A stretch of DNA of 64,000 bases from Owenia fusiformis (GCA_903813345.2 CAIIXF020000009.1:10908030-10972029); one strand, 5' to 3'. Positions 10,901-22,254 are shown, counted from the first letter of the stretch. The notes: generated by a model not told the origin, from the sequence alone. Numbers and translations: made by a program.

Positions 10901-11874
10901 TTATACTCTGTTAATTCTCATCATGCAAAATCATCATGCAAATAAAAGAATATTACCACAATAAATATGTACACTATTTAGGTAATATTCTGTTAACAAA
11001 TAGCATATTATTGGAAGATTATCAATACATGAATATTAGATTTCTAATTTTACCTTGTTGTTACAATGTAATTTTCATTTAATAATCAGTCAATATTCTA
11101 CATGAGCATTGAATGGTAAAAACACATTTTTATTGACACCTATTTATCAATGTAATTCTCTCTTATTTGTGTGATAATAGTTGAGAATTAACAGAGTATT
11201 AGCTATTTATTGTTAATATTTTCCCTTTTTTTACTTGGGTTAGGACCAGTGATTATGGTGATATAACATTGTATAATCGAGAAAAGAAAAAATCCATAAA
11301 AAAATCATATCAAATTTGTCTACCGGAAGTCTGGCTTACTGATACAAAGACATGACGTTTCCAGTTCCAGATTTATCGAATCCTACGACCACTTTAGATT
11401 GTGGAAAACAAACGAAGTGGTCGGAGGATGCGACAATTCCAGACTAAATTCAAGATTAAACAGTTCAAAAGATTTGAACCAATATCTCATCATTTCTTGT
11501 GAGTTTTTGTAAGCAAATAAAACCAAAATTCACGATTCAAATGTTGAAATGGCGGCTGTTTGAATTAGAACTTTGTATCATGACATGCCCAAAGACGGGA
11601 CAGACTATCGATGTTGCACTCTGGGAGTCAATTCTCCTTGACCTAAATTTGAAGACTTGGGCATATGGCTGTGATATAATTCATTAACCTCTCAGTGCTG
11701 GTATTGTGGTTTCGGCCGGATCAAATCCAAGTTGTTTACACACAACCCTCGCATCTGTAATATCCCATTCCCGGTTACAGACCCGACCCCACGATCCATT
11801 GTAATACACCTCAACACGACCATAATTTTCGTCACCGCCGGCGAGCCTTGAGTCATAATCTTTGGATTTGCCAT
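4479..11874 (-). CDS. Multi-domain SRCR (scavenger receptor cysteine-rich) secreted protein, spliced gene, 5' end incomplete
   Basis: Minus-strand gene made of repeated SRCR domains, a family of disulphide-rich extracellular modules that bind ligands or microbes in innate immunity. Six exons join with matching phases: 9516-9147, 7535-6861, 6736-6014, 5802-5644, 5234-5082 and 4930-4479. Their sum is 2,532 nt (844 codons with the stop). A phase-0 segment 10226-9954 joins in front, and two 5' exons (11874-11689 and 11391-11340) hold the first half of another SRCR domain. Typical marks are [14 protein letters not shown] and AGVIC. The protein stops straight after the last SRCR domain with no membrane segment, so it is probably secreted. 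The signal peptide exon is not seen, and half a domain is missing between 11340 and 10226, where a foldback repeat sits. Some domains are degenerate. Joins are inferred from splice consensus only. Confidence 0.82.
5082..5234 (-). CDS. SRCR gene, second-half-domain exon
   Basis: Phase-1 exon, acceptor ttttcacag and donor gtatgc. It encodes the second half of an SRCR domain with [16 protein letters not shown] and a GDNVSC. It is too short to stand as a long open frame by itself. Its first codon is completed by the exon ending at 5644, giving CRQLG-GYDP at the domain midpoint. Confidence 0.85.
5644..5802 (-). CDS. SRCR gene, first-half-domain exon
   Basis: Acceptor attcag, donor gtgaat, phase 1 at both ends. 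It encodes the first half of an SRCR domain ([19 protein letters not shown], then [11 protein letters not shown]). Splitting an SRCR domain at the CRQLG position is less common than one exon per domain; the same split point is used in the 5' part of this gene (exon 11689-11874). Confidence 0.85.
6014..6736 (-). CDS. SRCR gene, two-domain exon
   Basis: Acceptor ttattgcag, donor gtaaat, both phase 1; 723 nt. Two SRCR domains: the first with [14 protein letters not shown] and [15 protein letters not shown], the second (after [14 protein letters not shown]) diverged, with [10 protein letters not shown] in place of CRQLG and a [13 protein letters not shown] core. The Met at 6686 is internal: the frame continues upstream to the acceptor. 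Confidence 0.87.
6861..7535 (-). CDS. SRCR gene, two-domain exon
   Basis: Acceptor cacattttcag, donor gtaaaa, phase 1; 675 nt. First domain with [18 protein letters not shown] and a degenerate second half ([13 protein letters not shown]), second domain with [25 protein letters not shown] and [14 protein letters not shown]. The open frame runs past the donor into the intron and ends at 6826, but the donor fits the downstream exon in phase. Confidence 0.87.
7566..8960. repeat. Inverted-repeat element in SRCR intron
   Basis: Composite palindrome. The left part (7566-7800, tttgtccgctgtgacggagc ... aacgctagg ... ggcgccggagtatcatactcc) returns inverted at about 8853-8960 (agtatgatactctggcgccg ... 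ctagcgtt ... cgggtaac). Internal hairpins repeat the tttgtccgctgtgacggagc motif at 7913-7990 and near 8030. A second copy of the family is at 28190-29340. The open frame at 7564-7866 is inside this repeat and is not a gene. Confidence 0.8.
8409..8851. mobile_element. Palindromic MITE with ACATTT target duplication
   Basis: 443 bp, terminal inverted repeats cactggtctgtatcaagcg / cgcttgatactgaccagtg; the inversion extends about 200 bp inward on each side around a loop near 8604-8644. Flanked by the direct repeat acattt at 8403-8408 and 8852-8857. Nested in the element at 7566-8960. Confidence 0.8.
9147..9516 (-). CDS. SRCR gene, degenerate domain exon
   Basis: Phase-0 acceptor (ctccaacag), phase-1 donor gtaaga; 370 nt. 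One weak SRCR-like domain: [32 protein letters not shown], then an atypical second half (WACDDGYC) ending in ASLKC. It links to 7535 by an Ala/Gly-coding junction. The intron downstream is filled by the inverted-repeat element at 7566-8960. Confidence 0.78.
9637..9847. mobile_element. hAT-like MITE (GGCGGATCTG ends)
   Basis: Begins cactggcggatctg plus a G-run and ends ccagatccgccc: short inverted ends with GC-rich interior (gtgggcctttttggtcatta and related). Related copies lie at 56027-56600. Inserted in an SRCR intron. The superfamily call rests on resemblance of the ends to common invertebrate hAT MITEs. Confidence 0.65.
9954..10226 (-). CDS. SRCR gene, second-half-domain segment (acceptor unclear)
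   Basis: Open to an in-frame TGA at 10227-10229, with a strong donor gtaagt after 9954 in phase 0 that fits the exon starting at 9516. It encodes SLKCE (end of one domain), then a diverged domain with [18 protein letters not shown]. No good acceptor lies inside the open part, and the edge of a foldback repeat (10228-10499) abuts it, so the 5' part of this exon may have been cut off by that insertion. Confidence 0.6.
10228..10499. mobile_element. Foldback repeat next to an SRCR exon
   Basis: Arms of about 46 bp: caggccccgctgacatcgcg through agaagcgggg at 10228-10275, inverted at about 10430-10499. The right arm is interrupted by about 18 bases (aacttactcgcgatatac). The left end abuts the open SRCR segment and supplies its in-frame stop codon, suggesting insertion into or beside that exon. 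Confidence 0.7.
11340..11391 (-). CDS. Putative 52-nt SRCR micro-exon
   Basis: Acceptor after a pyrimidine-rich run (tttgttttccac...aaag), donor gtaagc. In phase with the exon ending at 11689, it encodes [18 protein letters not shown], which resembles the FGxGxGxIxLxxV strand of an SRCR domain. The expected continuation (a CxGxE..L..C exon) was not found downstream. Inferred, moderate confidence. Confidence 0.5.
11689..11874 (-). CDS. SRCR gene, first-half-domain exon
   Basis: Acceptor ttgatttttag, weak donor gttaat. Read in the right frame (not the one starting at the ATG at 11874) it gives [20 protein letters not shown], then GRVCNREW and [16 protein letters not shown]: a textbook first half of an SRCR domain. 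This is the best conserved SRCR half in the window. Further 5' exons, including a signal peptide, are not seen upstream. Confidence 0.8.
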
Positions 11875-12990
11875 CTAAAAATCAACATTTGTATACTCAC
11901 GGCATCAAAAATATGTATGTACAAGTGCCAAAGTAGCCTCGCGCAATATGGTGTTTAAACTGCTTCTTTATTCGGTGCATTTATATTCCATAAATACCAA
12001 ATAAAACAAACAATTTACCAAACCTTTACCCAATCTATCGAATTTTTTTTTATTCTATCAAATGTAATAATCTATACAATTTATATTCGCTAAATAGTTT
12101 CACTTGTTCTTTGTATTGACATTCACATTTGATATTTATACATGTATTTGTGTGATGCAGCGAATCAATTTGTTTTCCTTAACGCACGTATAATTCAATT
12201 AATTATTTGTACATTCGGTATTTATATTAGGTAAATACCGAATGCCACATTCGATAAATTTCGTTATTTTTCGATAATTTACGAGACTTTCAGTCACGTG
12301 ATATATTTGTACGATGTAGAATAGCTGCGTGGCCATTTTGCAAATCTCGAAGTCACGTGACAAAATATCGAACAACAACACAAATTATCGAATATTACTT
12401 TATTGCATTCGGTAAATAGCAAATTAGCTTTCGGTAAAATGGATTAACTATGTCATAGAAAATAAACCATTTGGTAAATATAGGCAAACTTATTTCGGTA
12501 GGGTTCAAATAGAAATTCAATATTGTGCATATAATGTGTTACTCTTAAGGAATACCATAACAATTTACGCAAAAATATCATTTAACGAATGAAATATGTA
12601 ATTTAATGCACATTGTATTAAGTGATTGGCTATTTTGAAAACTTAATTTGCTGTAACAAACATATAAACGTTTTTACCGAAGGGAAAAATGATTTAGTGA
12701 ATATAAATGTTTCATATATCGAATATATTTGAAATTAATGATTAAAGAAGCAAAAATAATGCCATAGCCCAAGTCGGTCTCTTTTACTTATCTTGATTTC
12801 TATTACTACAAAAATAATCGAAATAAATTAATAATATTGGATGGAGGGGGGATTTATATGTCTTTACGATGGAACAAATTCACAAAAACTTGTGTATTTG
12901 AAAAAACTAAACTCAGTCACACTACTATACCCCCATACTGTATCCTGTATTCCTTTAAAAGAAGTACAGGCTACAGGGAAGTTGCAAATG
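11875..12990. other. AT-rich non-coding stretch
   Basis: No gene recognised. Contains scattered attcggta / taccgaat and tcgataat motifs in both orientations (for example 12210-12420), which look like an old degraded repeat. Confidence 0.4.
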
Positions 12991-13880
12991 GAGGACGTTT
13001 TAGTCTAGTAGGAAGGTATGGTCCCCGTGCACCCGAAAGATGTATTTTTTTAATGTACATTTTTGTAATCCTAAAGGTCCATACTAAAGATTTTTGCATG
13101 TTCCCAGAATGAAATATTGTCCCATGGTATTCATTGGCGGCCATCTTGTCGGCCATCTTGAATTTTTGAAAAAGTTGATGTTAATTATCTCAAAGTACAA
13201 TAACTTCCACCGTTTTGAGAATTGAAAGCTGTAAGTGGTACCAAAATGAAGCTATTATAGTATCCTATATTATCAGATGCAATAATTATGCAAACTGTCT
13301 CATTTGCATAAAATGTGACATCATCAATCATAATTCTTGCCTCTTTACATGGCATTATACCTTTTTGCCTGAGTGATCAGTCTTAGTCATTCATGAACAT
13401 AAATGAATTTAAATATATAGGTACATTAATTTTGAACATATATGCAATTGAAAGTTTTGAAAAAACATTGTCAGACACATGATTATGTTACTGAAAAGGG
13501 GCGTGGCACTTCTTGTGAGAGAATTGATGTTAATCATTTCAAAGTACAATAACTTCCACAGTTTTGAGAGTTGAAAGCTGTTAATGGTACCAAACTGAAG
13601 GTATCACAATATCCTACATTATAAGATACGATAATAATGTAAATTACCATATATACATAAAATATGACATCATCAATCATTATTTTTGCCCCTTTTCAAC
13701 GGTAATGCATATTGCCTTTTCCTCTGAGTGACCAGTCTTGGTCTCTCATAATACATTCATTTTGAACATATTTGCAATTGAAAGTTTGAACATATTTGCA
13801 TTGAAAGTTTTAGAAAAACATTGTCAGAAATTAAGGTATGACCTTTCAAATGATTATTGTTCTGAAAAGGGGCGTGGATC

Positions 13881-14858
13881 TTGTTGAAAATCTGTAATGC
13901 TATTATATAGTCAATGTATCATCTGTAAAATACCCAGGGGTTCACTGAATACACAATTCTGTAGGGGTCCTAGGCTGAGCCCTCAGATATCATCTGTCGA
14001 ATTTCAATGTGTTCCCATACCAACCAAATAACGCCCAAAAGCCATACCAAATATCAAAAAATATAAGACCAATGCTATACCAAATGTCCAAATATAGGAC
14101 TAATGCCATTCCAAATATCCCAAAAATATAAGACCAAGAGAATGCAAAATGTCTAAAGCCCCTAGAAGGCAGAACTTTTAGGAAAATGATCCAAAAACAA
14201 CCTCAAATTAAAGGGTGACGCATATCGTTTAGCAAATCGAACGCTCGTTTCTGGTGTTGCTCACCGTTTAGTATAAAAGGCCCGATCCCGGAATAATACT
14301 CAAGGGTTCACAGGTTCGAGGTCGTTGTGTCAACACCTCTAACTGTTATATAACATAAGTATATTACAGATCGTCACACATTTATAAAAGGGTGATTTTT
14401 ATTTTGACAAATCAATTCCACATTTATGGGTGAATTTTCAGGATCTTCTATTTGTGTATATAATAAGGAAAAATTGGCATCTAAATTTCCCCATAACGTA
14501 ATTGCACAAAGCTTGGCATATGAAATATCCTACAAATGAAACAAAGAAAGACAAACGGTCTCTAATAATTGTCTGTTGTACATGTATTCTTTGAACGCAA
14601 TCACTCTTTGGATAACGTTTTCAAAATCATTATAAACGGATTACTTTATCTCAAAGACAATTTCAATAAACTGGATTTTACAGAACTCCCCTTATTTCTT
14701 AAAAATGGACTGATCCAGTTGATTCGCCTGGAGCCGCCATATTGTTTTTATACGGGATGCTAATCGGAACCCTTTAAGGACATTTGTAGAAACTAGACCA
14801 ATCCCATACTACAAGTGAGAGGTAACATATTCTCCATAACCATTCTTGTACCATGAAG
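13881..14858. other. Interior of element 1, left part
   Basis: Non-coding, with short repeated phrases (gccataccaaatat, caaaaatataagacc) near 14020-14160 that reappear after the MITE near 15405-15440. No gene recognised. Confidence 0.4.
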
Positions 14859-15325
14859 TAGTGTTGTCGCGATTAATCGATACATCGCGATGTACATCGC
14901 CAAAGCTGTTTCTGGCGATGCATCGATGTCTGAAACAAAACATCGATGTTTTTTAAAAAAAATTCATTTGCTAAAAATCACCCTTATCTTATTTTGACCC
15001 AAATCGCTTACCTTTCTCATGTCTTATTTCATTTTCTGATGTTTTCTGATATTCTTTCGCTTTAAAACTGATTTAGTTAGTCGAAATGAACCATTAATCT
15101 CAAACAATTTAATTTACTTTCATTTCACCGTTACTAGAAGTTCCCGGATGTACTAGCGTACTCTTATTAATTTGTTTTGTTCGGTATTTTAATGCATTAG
15201 CGTTCGGTATTTCAGTGCATTTTTCTCGGACTTTTTCTCGATGTACATCGCGATGTGCATCAATGTTTACTACTGAAAATTGCCGATGCATCGATGTACG
15301 ATTATGGCACATCGCGACAACACTA
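14859..15325. mobile_element. hAT-type MITE with 8-bp target duplication
   Basis: 467 bp; ends tagtgttgtcgcgat and atcgcgacaacacta are inverted repeats, interior rich in catcgatg / catcgcgatgtacatcg palindromes. Flanked by the exact 8-bp direct repeat ccatgaag at 14851-14858 and 15326-15333. Size, TAGTG-type end and 8-bp duplication fit the hAT superfamily. Confidence 0.9.
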
Positions 15326-15879
15326 CCATGAAGTAGAAAAATCCGACCATTGTCATATCTCAAAAGTCATAATTTTGGGACACTCCCATTCCAGATCCTA
15401 AAATTTGGATCCATTGCCATACCAAATGTTAAAAGAGGTACCCCCTGTCAAGGTTTATATACAGTGAACCCCCCGGGTGTAAAATATAGCTATTGACTTT
15501 TAGAAAGTAGCCAAGTGATGTCCTTTAATCCTAGCTTGTTCAGGAGTTCTTGTTGGTCTGTTTGGCAGACATTTAAATTTCAGCCAAAGATATTATAATC
15601 TGTATCGCTTTTGGACTAAGTACTAAACAGATATGAATGACCACATATCCCCATATCATTTTAGGATAGGCAATGAATTGAAATGGGTACCCATAGTATT
15701 TAGTTGTTAAAGCTATATAATTAACTCAATATGTATTAAGCCTCTACCTCAGTCCAATGTTTTATCCAAGACATCCGACTGGACTCTCAACTGACCTCTT
15801 CCAGAAACTCAGTGCTGATGTCAAAACACAGTAGGACCATCATCTTCAATGAGCTCACAGTACCTTCAGAAGACGAGGG

Positions 15880-16215
15880 TTCTCACCAGGAAATTTTTAG
15901 ACCCGGATTTTTAGCGGTATTGTGACTACTTCTCCCCCATTTCTGATCCTATAAGTATACTTTTCAACATACTTCTTAAGATTATCTTGCTATGTTAATC
16001 TCAATATTTATTTCTAAAAGGTTTCTGACTTCCTATTCCTTGTTTGTATCCAGTTTTATGAATTTTATCAAGAGTTTTACCACAAATAATGTGACAAAAA
16101 TGTAAGATTAGACTCCGGAAAAAACACTTTAGACTCCGGAAGAGCTATTAGACTCTGGAGCAAGAGGGTTTTAAGACATCTCCGGTGCCTAAAAGCCTAG
16201 TGAGAACCCTGAAGA
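15880..16215. mobile_element. MITE with AGGGTTCTCACCA ends
   Basis: Begins gagggttctcaccagg and ends tagtgagaaccct, inverted. The body holds repeated phrases tagactccgga / tagactctggagcaag. A shorter copy lies at 35990-36143. Confidence 0.7.
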
Positions 16216-16259
16216 CCGACTAAAATATCTCATCAGCTTAAAAATCCAAGACCTATCAA

Positions 16260-18640
16260 GACAAGAGGGTGGTATGCAGTTATGCACCAAATAGAAGTGG
16301 GAGGCAGAGCCCAGCCTCTTCACTATGCTACCTCTTGTCCAAGTTAGAACAATTCCCATCCCAGATGCGAGGACAAGGAGTGAAGGAATTATCTAGTGAA
16401 AAGATCAGAGAGCTCCAACAGATGCTTCTTAAGAGATTACTTTATCTTAGTCATCCAAAGATTCTTCTTCCAAAGATAGAAACACTCAGGAAAAGAGAAG
16501 CGTAGGACCAGAAAGACATTCTTTGAAAATCTCTATAGGCTCACATCAAACTTGTTAGGGAACCAAAGAGTGCCCATATGGCATGTACGAAGGATCAAGC
16601 AGAAGCAAATACTTTGGCAGCACAGAGTGACCCAGATCGAGAGATGCCATTGGATAATTTTCCAATTGACATCCCACCAGATTCATCATCAAAACCGTTT
16701 GACTAGTCAAATTTCAAGCTTGATGAGGTAAGAACAATCATCAAGAAGGCTCAGCCCCAGGTCCAACAGTTGTGACATACAGGGTGTACAAGAACTGCGG
16801 TAAGCTGTTAATACATCTATGGTGATTGCTAACAAGCATCCAGAACAAGAAAATCTAGCAAGGACTTGGGCTTCAGCGGAAAGGTGCTTTATTCCAAAGG
16901 AGCTAAAAGGACCTTATACACCCTCCATTGGGATATCCCCATGGGAAAAAAATAATTCATCTGATTTTTCAAAATGAGTATTCTGCTTCAATTATTACAT
17001 TTATATGCACACTAGTATCTTGTTGACCTATATTCAGCACTGTATTGATGTATAGGCCACTTATATGATTCAATCATGAAGTGTAGAGGCATAGATTCCA
17101 AACTAGGAAGTATTTTTGTGTCTGTCAAAATCCATTTACATCCTACGCATCCCTGCATCTTATCCAAATATGTTACTACATAATGAAATATAATAGTATA
17201 ATCTTTGGTTTTACAAAATTGTATGATATTTGATAAGTGTAAAAGTTGTTTTTGGAGCATTTTTCTATAGCCATTTTGTAGGGAAAAAAATGATGAAAAA
17301 ATGTACAATCTTTTAATTTGAAGTATGACCTGAATCGATTGCAAACTTCATATTTGCACATTTAATGAGATAAACCCTTTGTGTCGTATTGTGAAATTAT
17401 TAAGTTTGCAATCGATTCAGGTCATAGTGTATTTTTGGTATTTCTGTGATAATCAATGGAAACCAATGGCCTCTATTGGGATCTGCTGATATCCTCATGT
17501 TAAGTCAATGGTGCCAGCCCCATGTAAGTCAATACAACCTTACTGAACGAAATGATCCCTATCTCAGCTTATGTGTGTCCGAGCACTTTAATATTTTCCA
17601 AAGTATTATATGACATTTTATTCTTCATGTTACACCTACGAATGATTCATTTTGATCATAGGGATATTTGCCAATAATTGCACCTTGTCCTTTGAGGGAC
17701 TGAACCAGTTCAGGTAGACATCATTATTGGATGCTGAGGGAAAGATCTTCTGGGCCATTGTGATCAAGCCTCGCAGTTATTTCCTACTGGCCTGCCAAGC
17801 ATTCAGAAAAGTGGTATCCCAAGACATCAAGGGTGCATATAGCACCAATAAGCCAACTTGTGAAGGAAGCCAAGAAAGAGAATCAGTAGTTTGGCTGGAC
17901 CTAAGGACTACCTAGTGTCCCTCACCAACTGATACTAGAGGTACAAGTTCACTTTCACGTACCAAAACCAACAGAATATATAAGCACAAATGCCAAAGGG
18001 AAGGGTGACTAAAAACTTTAGAGAAACCCAACAAGAAAAGCAAACTGTAAGTGTAAATCTGTTATAAGAAAAGTAGACCCTATATATCCCAAAACCATGA
18101 TCTAACGTGAAAAGAAACAATGTCTAACATCCCCCTCCCCCTCCAATCGAGAACCAATATCACAATCCAGGACCAGAACACCAAGGTACATTTCATTCAT
18201 ACTGAAGTCATTACAATACATGTTGAAGAACAATTGAAAAAATTGATAGCCAATACTCATAACATCAAAAATAGTTGTAGATACTAGTACTGTAGTCAAT
18301 CTGACAATGGGACACACAGACACCTTAACGTTGCACAATACTTTTGGCAATTATACCACTAATTAGCAGAGTTCAGAGAAATGAATAGTGGCAGACTGCA
18401 CTGTACCAGTAGTTCTCTTCAACATCCATGAACCTACTGCTCAAGGCAGGGATGATGCAGTGTAAGGTTCCACAAGCAAATGAAGGTGCAAAACACCTAC
18501 CATACAGAGTTACATGTATGACCAGTTTAGTAGTGGGTACCAGATGGGTTCTATTAGCTATGGAAAGAACGAATGAATGGAAAGAAACTGGACTTGCATG
18601 AATGTCTCATCAGATCGACTTTTGCATATGTGACAATAAA
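16260..18640 (+). pseudogene. Decayed non-LTR retrotransposon (LINE) reverse transcriptase
   Basis: Fragments in several frames resemble the reverse transcriptase of non-LTR retrotransposons, enzymes that copy element RNA into the genome. In order: a region ending SSSKPFD then SNFKLDEVRTIIKKAQP (about 16690-16760), LDAEGKIFWAIVIKPRSYFL (from 17729), LVKEAKKEN and VVWLDLR (17850-17912), and a TVPVVLFNI / YMYDQFSSG stretch (18400-18540) in the place of the catalytic FxDD region, where the acidic pair is lost. Many stops and frameshifts make it inactive. It lies inside element 1 and is probably an insertion. Family assignment is from memory of conserved blocks, not a search. Confidence 0.55.
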
Positions 18641-19720
18641 ACAGCCTGACTTGTATTGTGCTGTCATATTGGAATTACACTATCATAATGAACACTTCAT
18701 GTACTTGTAAGCAGTGCACACAAGCTGCTAAATTTGGCCAACATTTCACCAATAAGCAACATTGGGCTCTATCTACATGACTCTGCTAGAGCAGCTTCAG
18801 CCTCTGAAGTTGACATTAGTGTTTAGAAGTTAACATTTTGAACAAGAAGTGCCAACCTCCCCCCCCCTTTCAGTTACATAATCGTGTGAAGTGTCAAGAC
18901 TTAATTTCTTACAAAGTTTTTCCAAAATTTCATTTGCAAATATGTTCAAAATTAATGTACCTATATATTTAAAATCATAAATGCTCATGAATAACCAAGA
19001 CTGTTACCCAGAGGGAGAGATATTGGTCGTTACCATTGAAAAAAGTCAAAAAAGATAGAGGTTGTCACATATTATGGGAAAATTTGCATAATTATTGCAT
19101 TTTTTATAAGTATATTATATTAGCTCCATTTTGGTACCACTTACAGCTTTCAATTCTCAAAACTTTGGAAGTTATTGTACTTTGAAATGATTAAAATCAA
19201 CTCTTTCTCAAGAAGTGCCACGCCCCTTTTCAGTAACATACTCATGTGAAGTGTTATTACTTAGTGTCTGACAATATTTTTCCAAAACTTTCAATTGCAA
19301 ATATGTTCAAAATTAATGTACCTATATATTTAAATTCATTTATGTTCTTGGATGACTAAGACTGGTTACCCAGGCAGCAAGGTATTGTGTGATACCGTTG
19401 TAAAGAGGCAAAAATTACGATTAATGATGTCACATTTTATGCAAATGAGACTATTTGCATAATTATTACATCTTATAATATGGGATACTATAATAGCTTC
19501 ATTTTGGTACCACTTACAGCTTTCAATTTTCAAAACTGTGGAAGTTAGTGCACTTTGAGATAATTAACATCGACTCTTTTAAAAATTCAAGATGGATACC
19601 ATGGGACAATATTTCATTCTGGGAACATGCAGAAATCTTTAGTATGGACCTTTAGGATTACAAAAATGTATATTAAAAAAATACATCTTTCGGGTGCATG
19701 GGAACCCCTCCTTCCTACCC

Positions 19721-21469
19721 GTCTATTTGTTTATTTCCATAGTTCTGAATGTATACTAGATTTTACACATATTCTAAGTGTTCTACTATACATTGTATAG
19801 ATTCATCGAGCAGTTTGCAACGTATTATTACCAGAAAAGCCCAATGGACAAATATAGAGAATACCCGCTCCATTTGCAACTTAACCGTACCCTGTATCAT
19901 TTTTAAATGTGGTCACGTGGTAGGGTAGTGTGTCAGTACCCCAGTAAGAAACTGGATATTATATCTCTGGAGAATGGAAAATTGGAAAATTTGGAGTCAT
20001 AAGAATGAATTCAAGTAGCATGTCTTATCATGTCTTATATACACGTTACTCCCCTTCCATCCACTCGCCCTCCATCCGATATTAGTTTTGTAACGATTAT
20101 TTTTGTATAACGCATGGAAACTGACTTTAAAAAGTGAGCAATTCCATTAGTATTGTGATAATAACGCCCCTTCTACCTATTTTTTACAGGTCGTATCGAG
20201 ACCATTGTTGCCCGATTTATAGCAAAAACATTGACTTTTGCACGTTGGTGATGATGCGCCTTTTTTAATAGATCTCATATCTTAGAAGGGTATCAGTTCA
20301 AAAATAAAACTAGATGACCTAACATATTTTGCCCTGCACTGCGCCTATTCCTTTGGCAATTCAGTTGTAAATTTTCTCTTGAAAGAAGTTCTTGCAGAAA
20401 GCGTCTAATCCCCCTCCATCCATTTTGTACGATCACCGGGCGTGTATAAAACATGTCAAAGATAACGTTCTTTTCATGAAAAATGGTGGCCATTTCCGAA
20501 ATTCAGCCATGAAAATTCTTCCACAAACAGGCTTCTTTGTCCCTAGGCATCAGCATATAAAATTTCCCGGTTTGATTTATCGAAGATTACAATTATTACG
20601 AGAAATTGCGCCCATTTCTAAATTGAGTGGCCATAATGAAAATTCCTTCATGGGCAGAGGTCCTACACCCACAAGGCATATAAGCCCATACAATTTGAAA
20701 AAATCCGTCCACCGGTATTTGAGTTATGTCCCAGACACACAAACGGACGGGCAGACCGACGGATAGCCGCCTAGGCGATCCCTTAGGCTCACTGTAACGA
20801 CGATTTTCATTTTGAGTCAATTAAACACAAATACTTTTGTTCTTTGTTATCCACTTTTCTATTACTATATATTCGTAAATTGAAATATATTACCTATATG
20901 ATCCGTTACTATGCAAATCAACAATACGATATGTCTGATACATGTATGTCCGGACATTGTTACCTCACATTTGCCGTATTTGTGATAACTATCTTGCTAT
21001 CAACTGAGAGCAAAATGAAAATATAATCGAACCATAATATTTGCAGGCTTACATTAGGTGAATAAACATATATATATATTGTATACATTTTGTTAATTAT
21101 CAAACAAATGATCAATGCCATAAAACTGTGCTTGATGGCTTCATTGCCCTTTAAATAAATGATTTTCATGTACAAACATCATGAACGATATCTTTATGGG
21201 TAGGATACAATAACATTTAACAAAAGGAACTATAACTTTGACATTTAAGGAATAATAAAACAATAAAATAGATATGCCAATTCATTATGTATTGCAAGTA
21301 TACATTCAAAACTAATTGTAATACACCCTATTTCAACTAAAATAAAGATTACTATTAATTTTGAAGAGACAGTCAACATCAGTTAAAACTATTGATTTCA
21401 ATCTCTCCTAGCTTCTTCTTCAGTCGAACAAGCTAGAAACAGCAAAATATCAACTTAAGCCTTTCAAAA
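19721..21469. other. Intergenic and 3' flank of the THAP-BTB-ZF gene, with a dispersed repeat
   Basis: No gene recognised. The part at about 20430-20830 (atggtggccatttcc, gcatcagcatataaaattt, gtcccagacacacaaacgga) is a dispersed repeat with a relative at 32080-32540. 20830-21469 is AT-rich. Confidence 0.5.
20430..20830. repeat. Dispersed repeat, copy 1
   Basis: Shares phrases gccatattgaaaattctt-like, catcagcatataaaattt, cagaggtcctac and a tail cagacacacaaacggacggg with 32080-32540. SINE- or MITE-like; superfamily not determined. Confidence 0.5.
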
Positions 21470-22254
21470 CTAATTTTTACTCTTTTTCTTCTTTCCAGTT
21501 GATTTGAGTTTTTTAGAAATATTTTTTTCTTCATCTAAGTGAGAATGTTTCGATGACATGTGCCAATTGAGTGAATTTCTCTGTGCGAATTTCTCTCCAC
21601 AATGTTCACAGATGTAAGGCTTATGCCCAGTATGTACTCGAACATGCTGGTCCATATTTTTGCGGTCAAATTTCTTACCACAATACTCACAAGGAATCAA
21701 AGTAGGGTGCATTCTAGCTTTATGTGCCATTTTCAAGTTATATGCTGCAAATGTGTCACCACACTTATTGCAGACCCATGATGTAACCAATTTATGGTTT
21801 TCCCTAATATGAGCCTGCATTTGGTGCCGAGCTCCACATGTGAAGGTGCATAATTTGCATCGGCGAATCTTCCAACGGTGATGTGTGTTTATAATATGAC
21901 TCTTCAAATAACGCAAAGTGAAAGATGAATGATCGCAAAATACACAATTATAATTACGTATTTTGTGTTTGTGATTAAGATGTTTCTGCATTTCAGTTTC
22001 TGCATTTCTACTGGCTAATTTTTCCTTACATATGGAACACTGTGTAACTGAGAAGTCATGTTTGGATGAAAGATGCTTCTTAAAATCTGTATTGGGTATC
22101 CAGGTTTTGCATTGTATACATAACCTTGTAGAACCTCTTGTCTTCCTGTGTCCTTTTTGTAGCATATGCAGAAGGAAAATAAGTTTTGAGGTAAATTTTA
22201 CATCACATATATCACAGAAGAATTCTCCTTCAGAAGAATCACTGTTCTTGAATC
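21470..22254 (-). CDS. Exon 7: eight C2H2 fingers and stop
   Basis: Acceptor atactttcag just before 22254, phase 1. Eight fingers in order: CDICD, CIQCK, CSICK, CVFCD, CKLCT, CNKCG, CEYCG and CEHCG, the last two joined by TGHKPY. Spacing varies (x11 to x12 and H-x3 to x5-H). It ends in a Lys/Ser-rich tail (KSTGKKKKSKN). The frame upstream of 22254 belongs to the intron. Confidence 0.92.

Larger units (their letters stand above)
13005..19720. mobile_element. Giant inverted-repeat element 1 (about 6.7 kb)
   Basis: Left end tagtaggaaggtatggtccc at about 13006 and right end ggggaacccatgc-type sequence to 19720 are inverted copies. The match continues inward for about 0.85 kb (13005-13880 versus 18850-19720), with blocks such as ttggtaccac, tttgcataat and tgaaaaggggcgtggcactt in both arms. 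Each arm itself holds two diverged copies of the same about 300-bp block. The 5-kb interior carries a decayed LINE and a hAT MITE, both probably secondary insertions. Element 2 (22859-27278) is a relative. Confidence 0.75.

Noticed and set aside
12837-13156. Open frames on both strands near 13 kb
   Set aside because: They run into the terminal repeat of element 1, which recurs inverted at 19.6 kb.
16269-16505. 78-codon frame as a host gene
   Set aside because: It precedes and is in line with decayed LINE blocks, and is better read as part of the retroelement.
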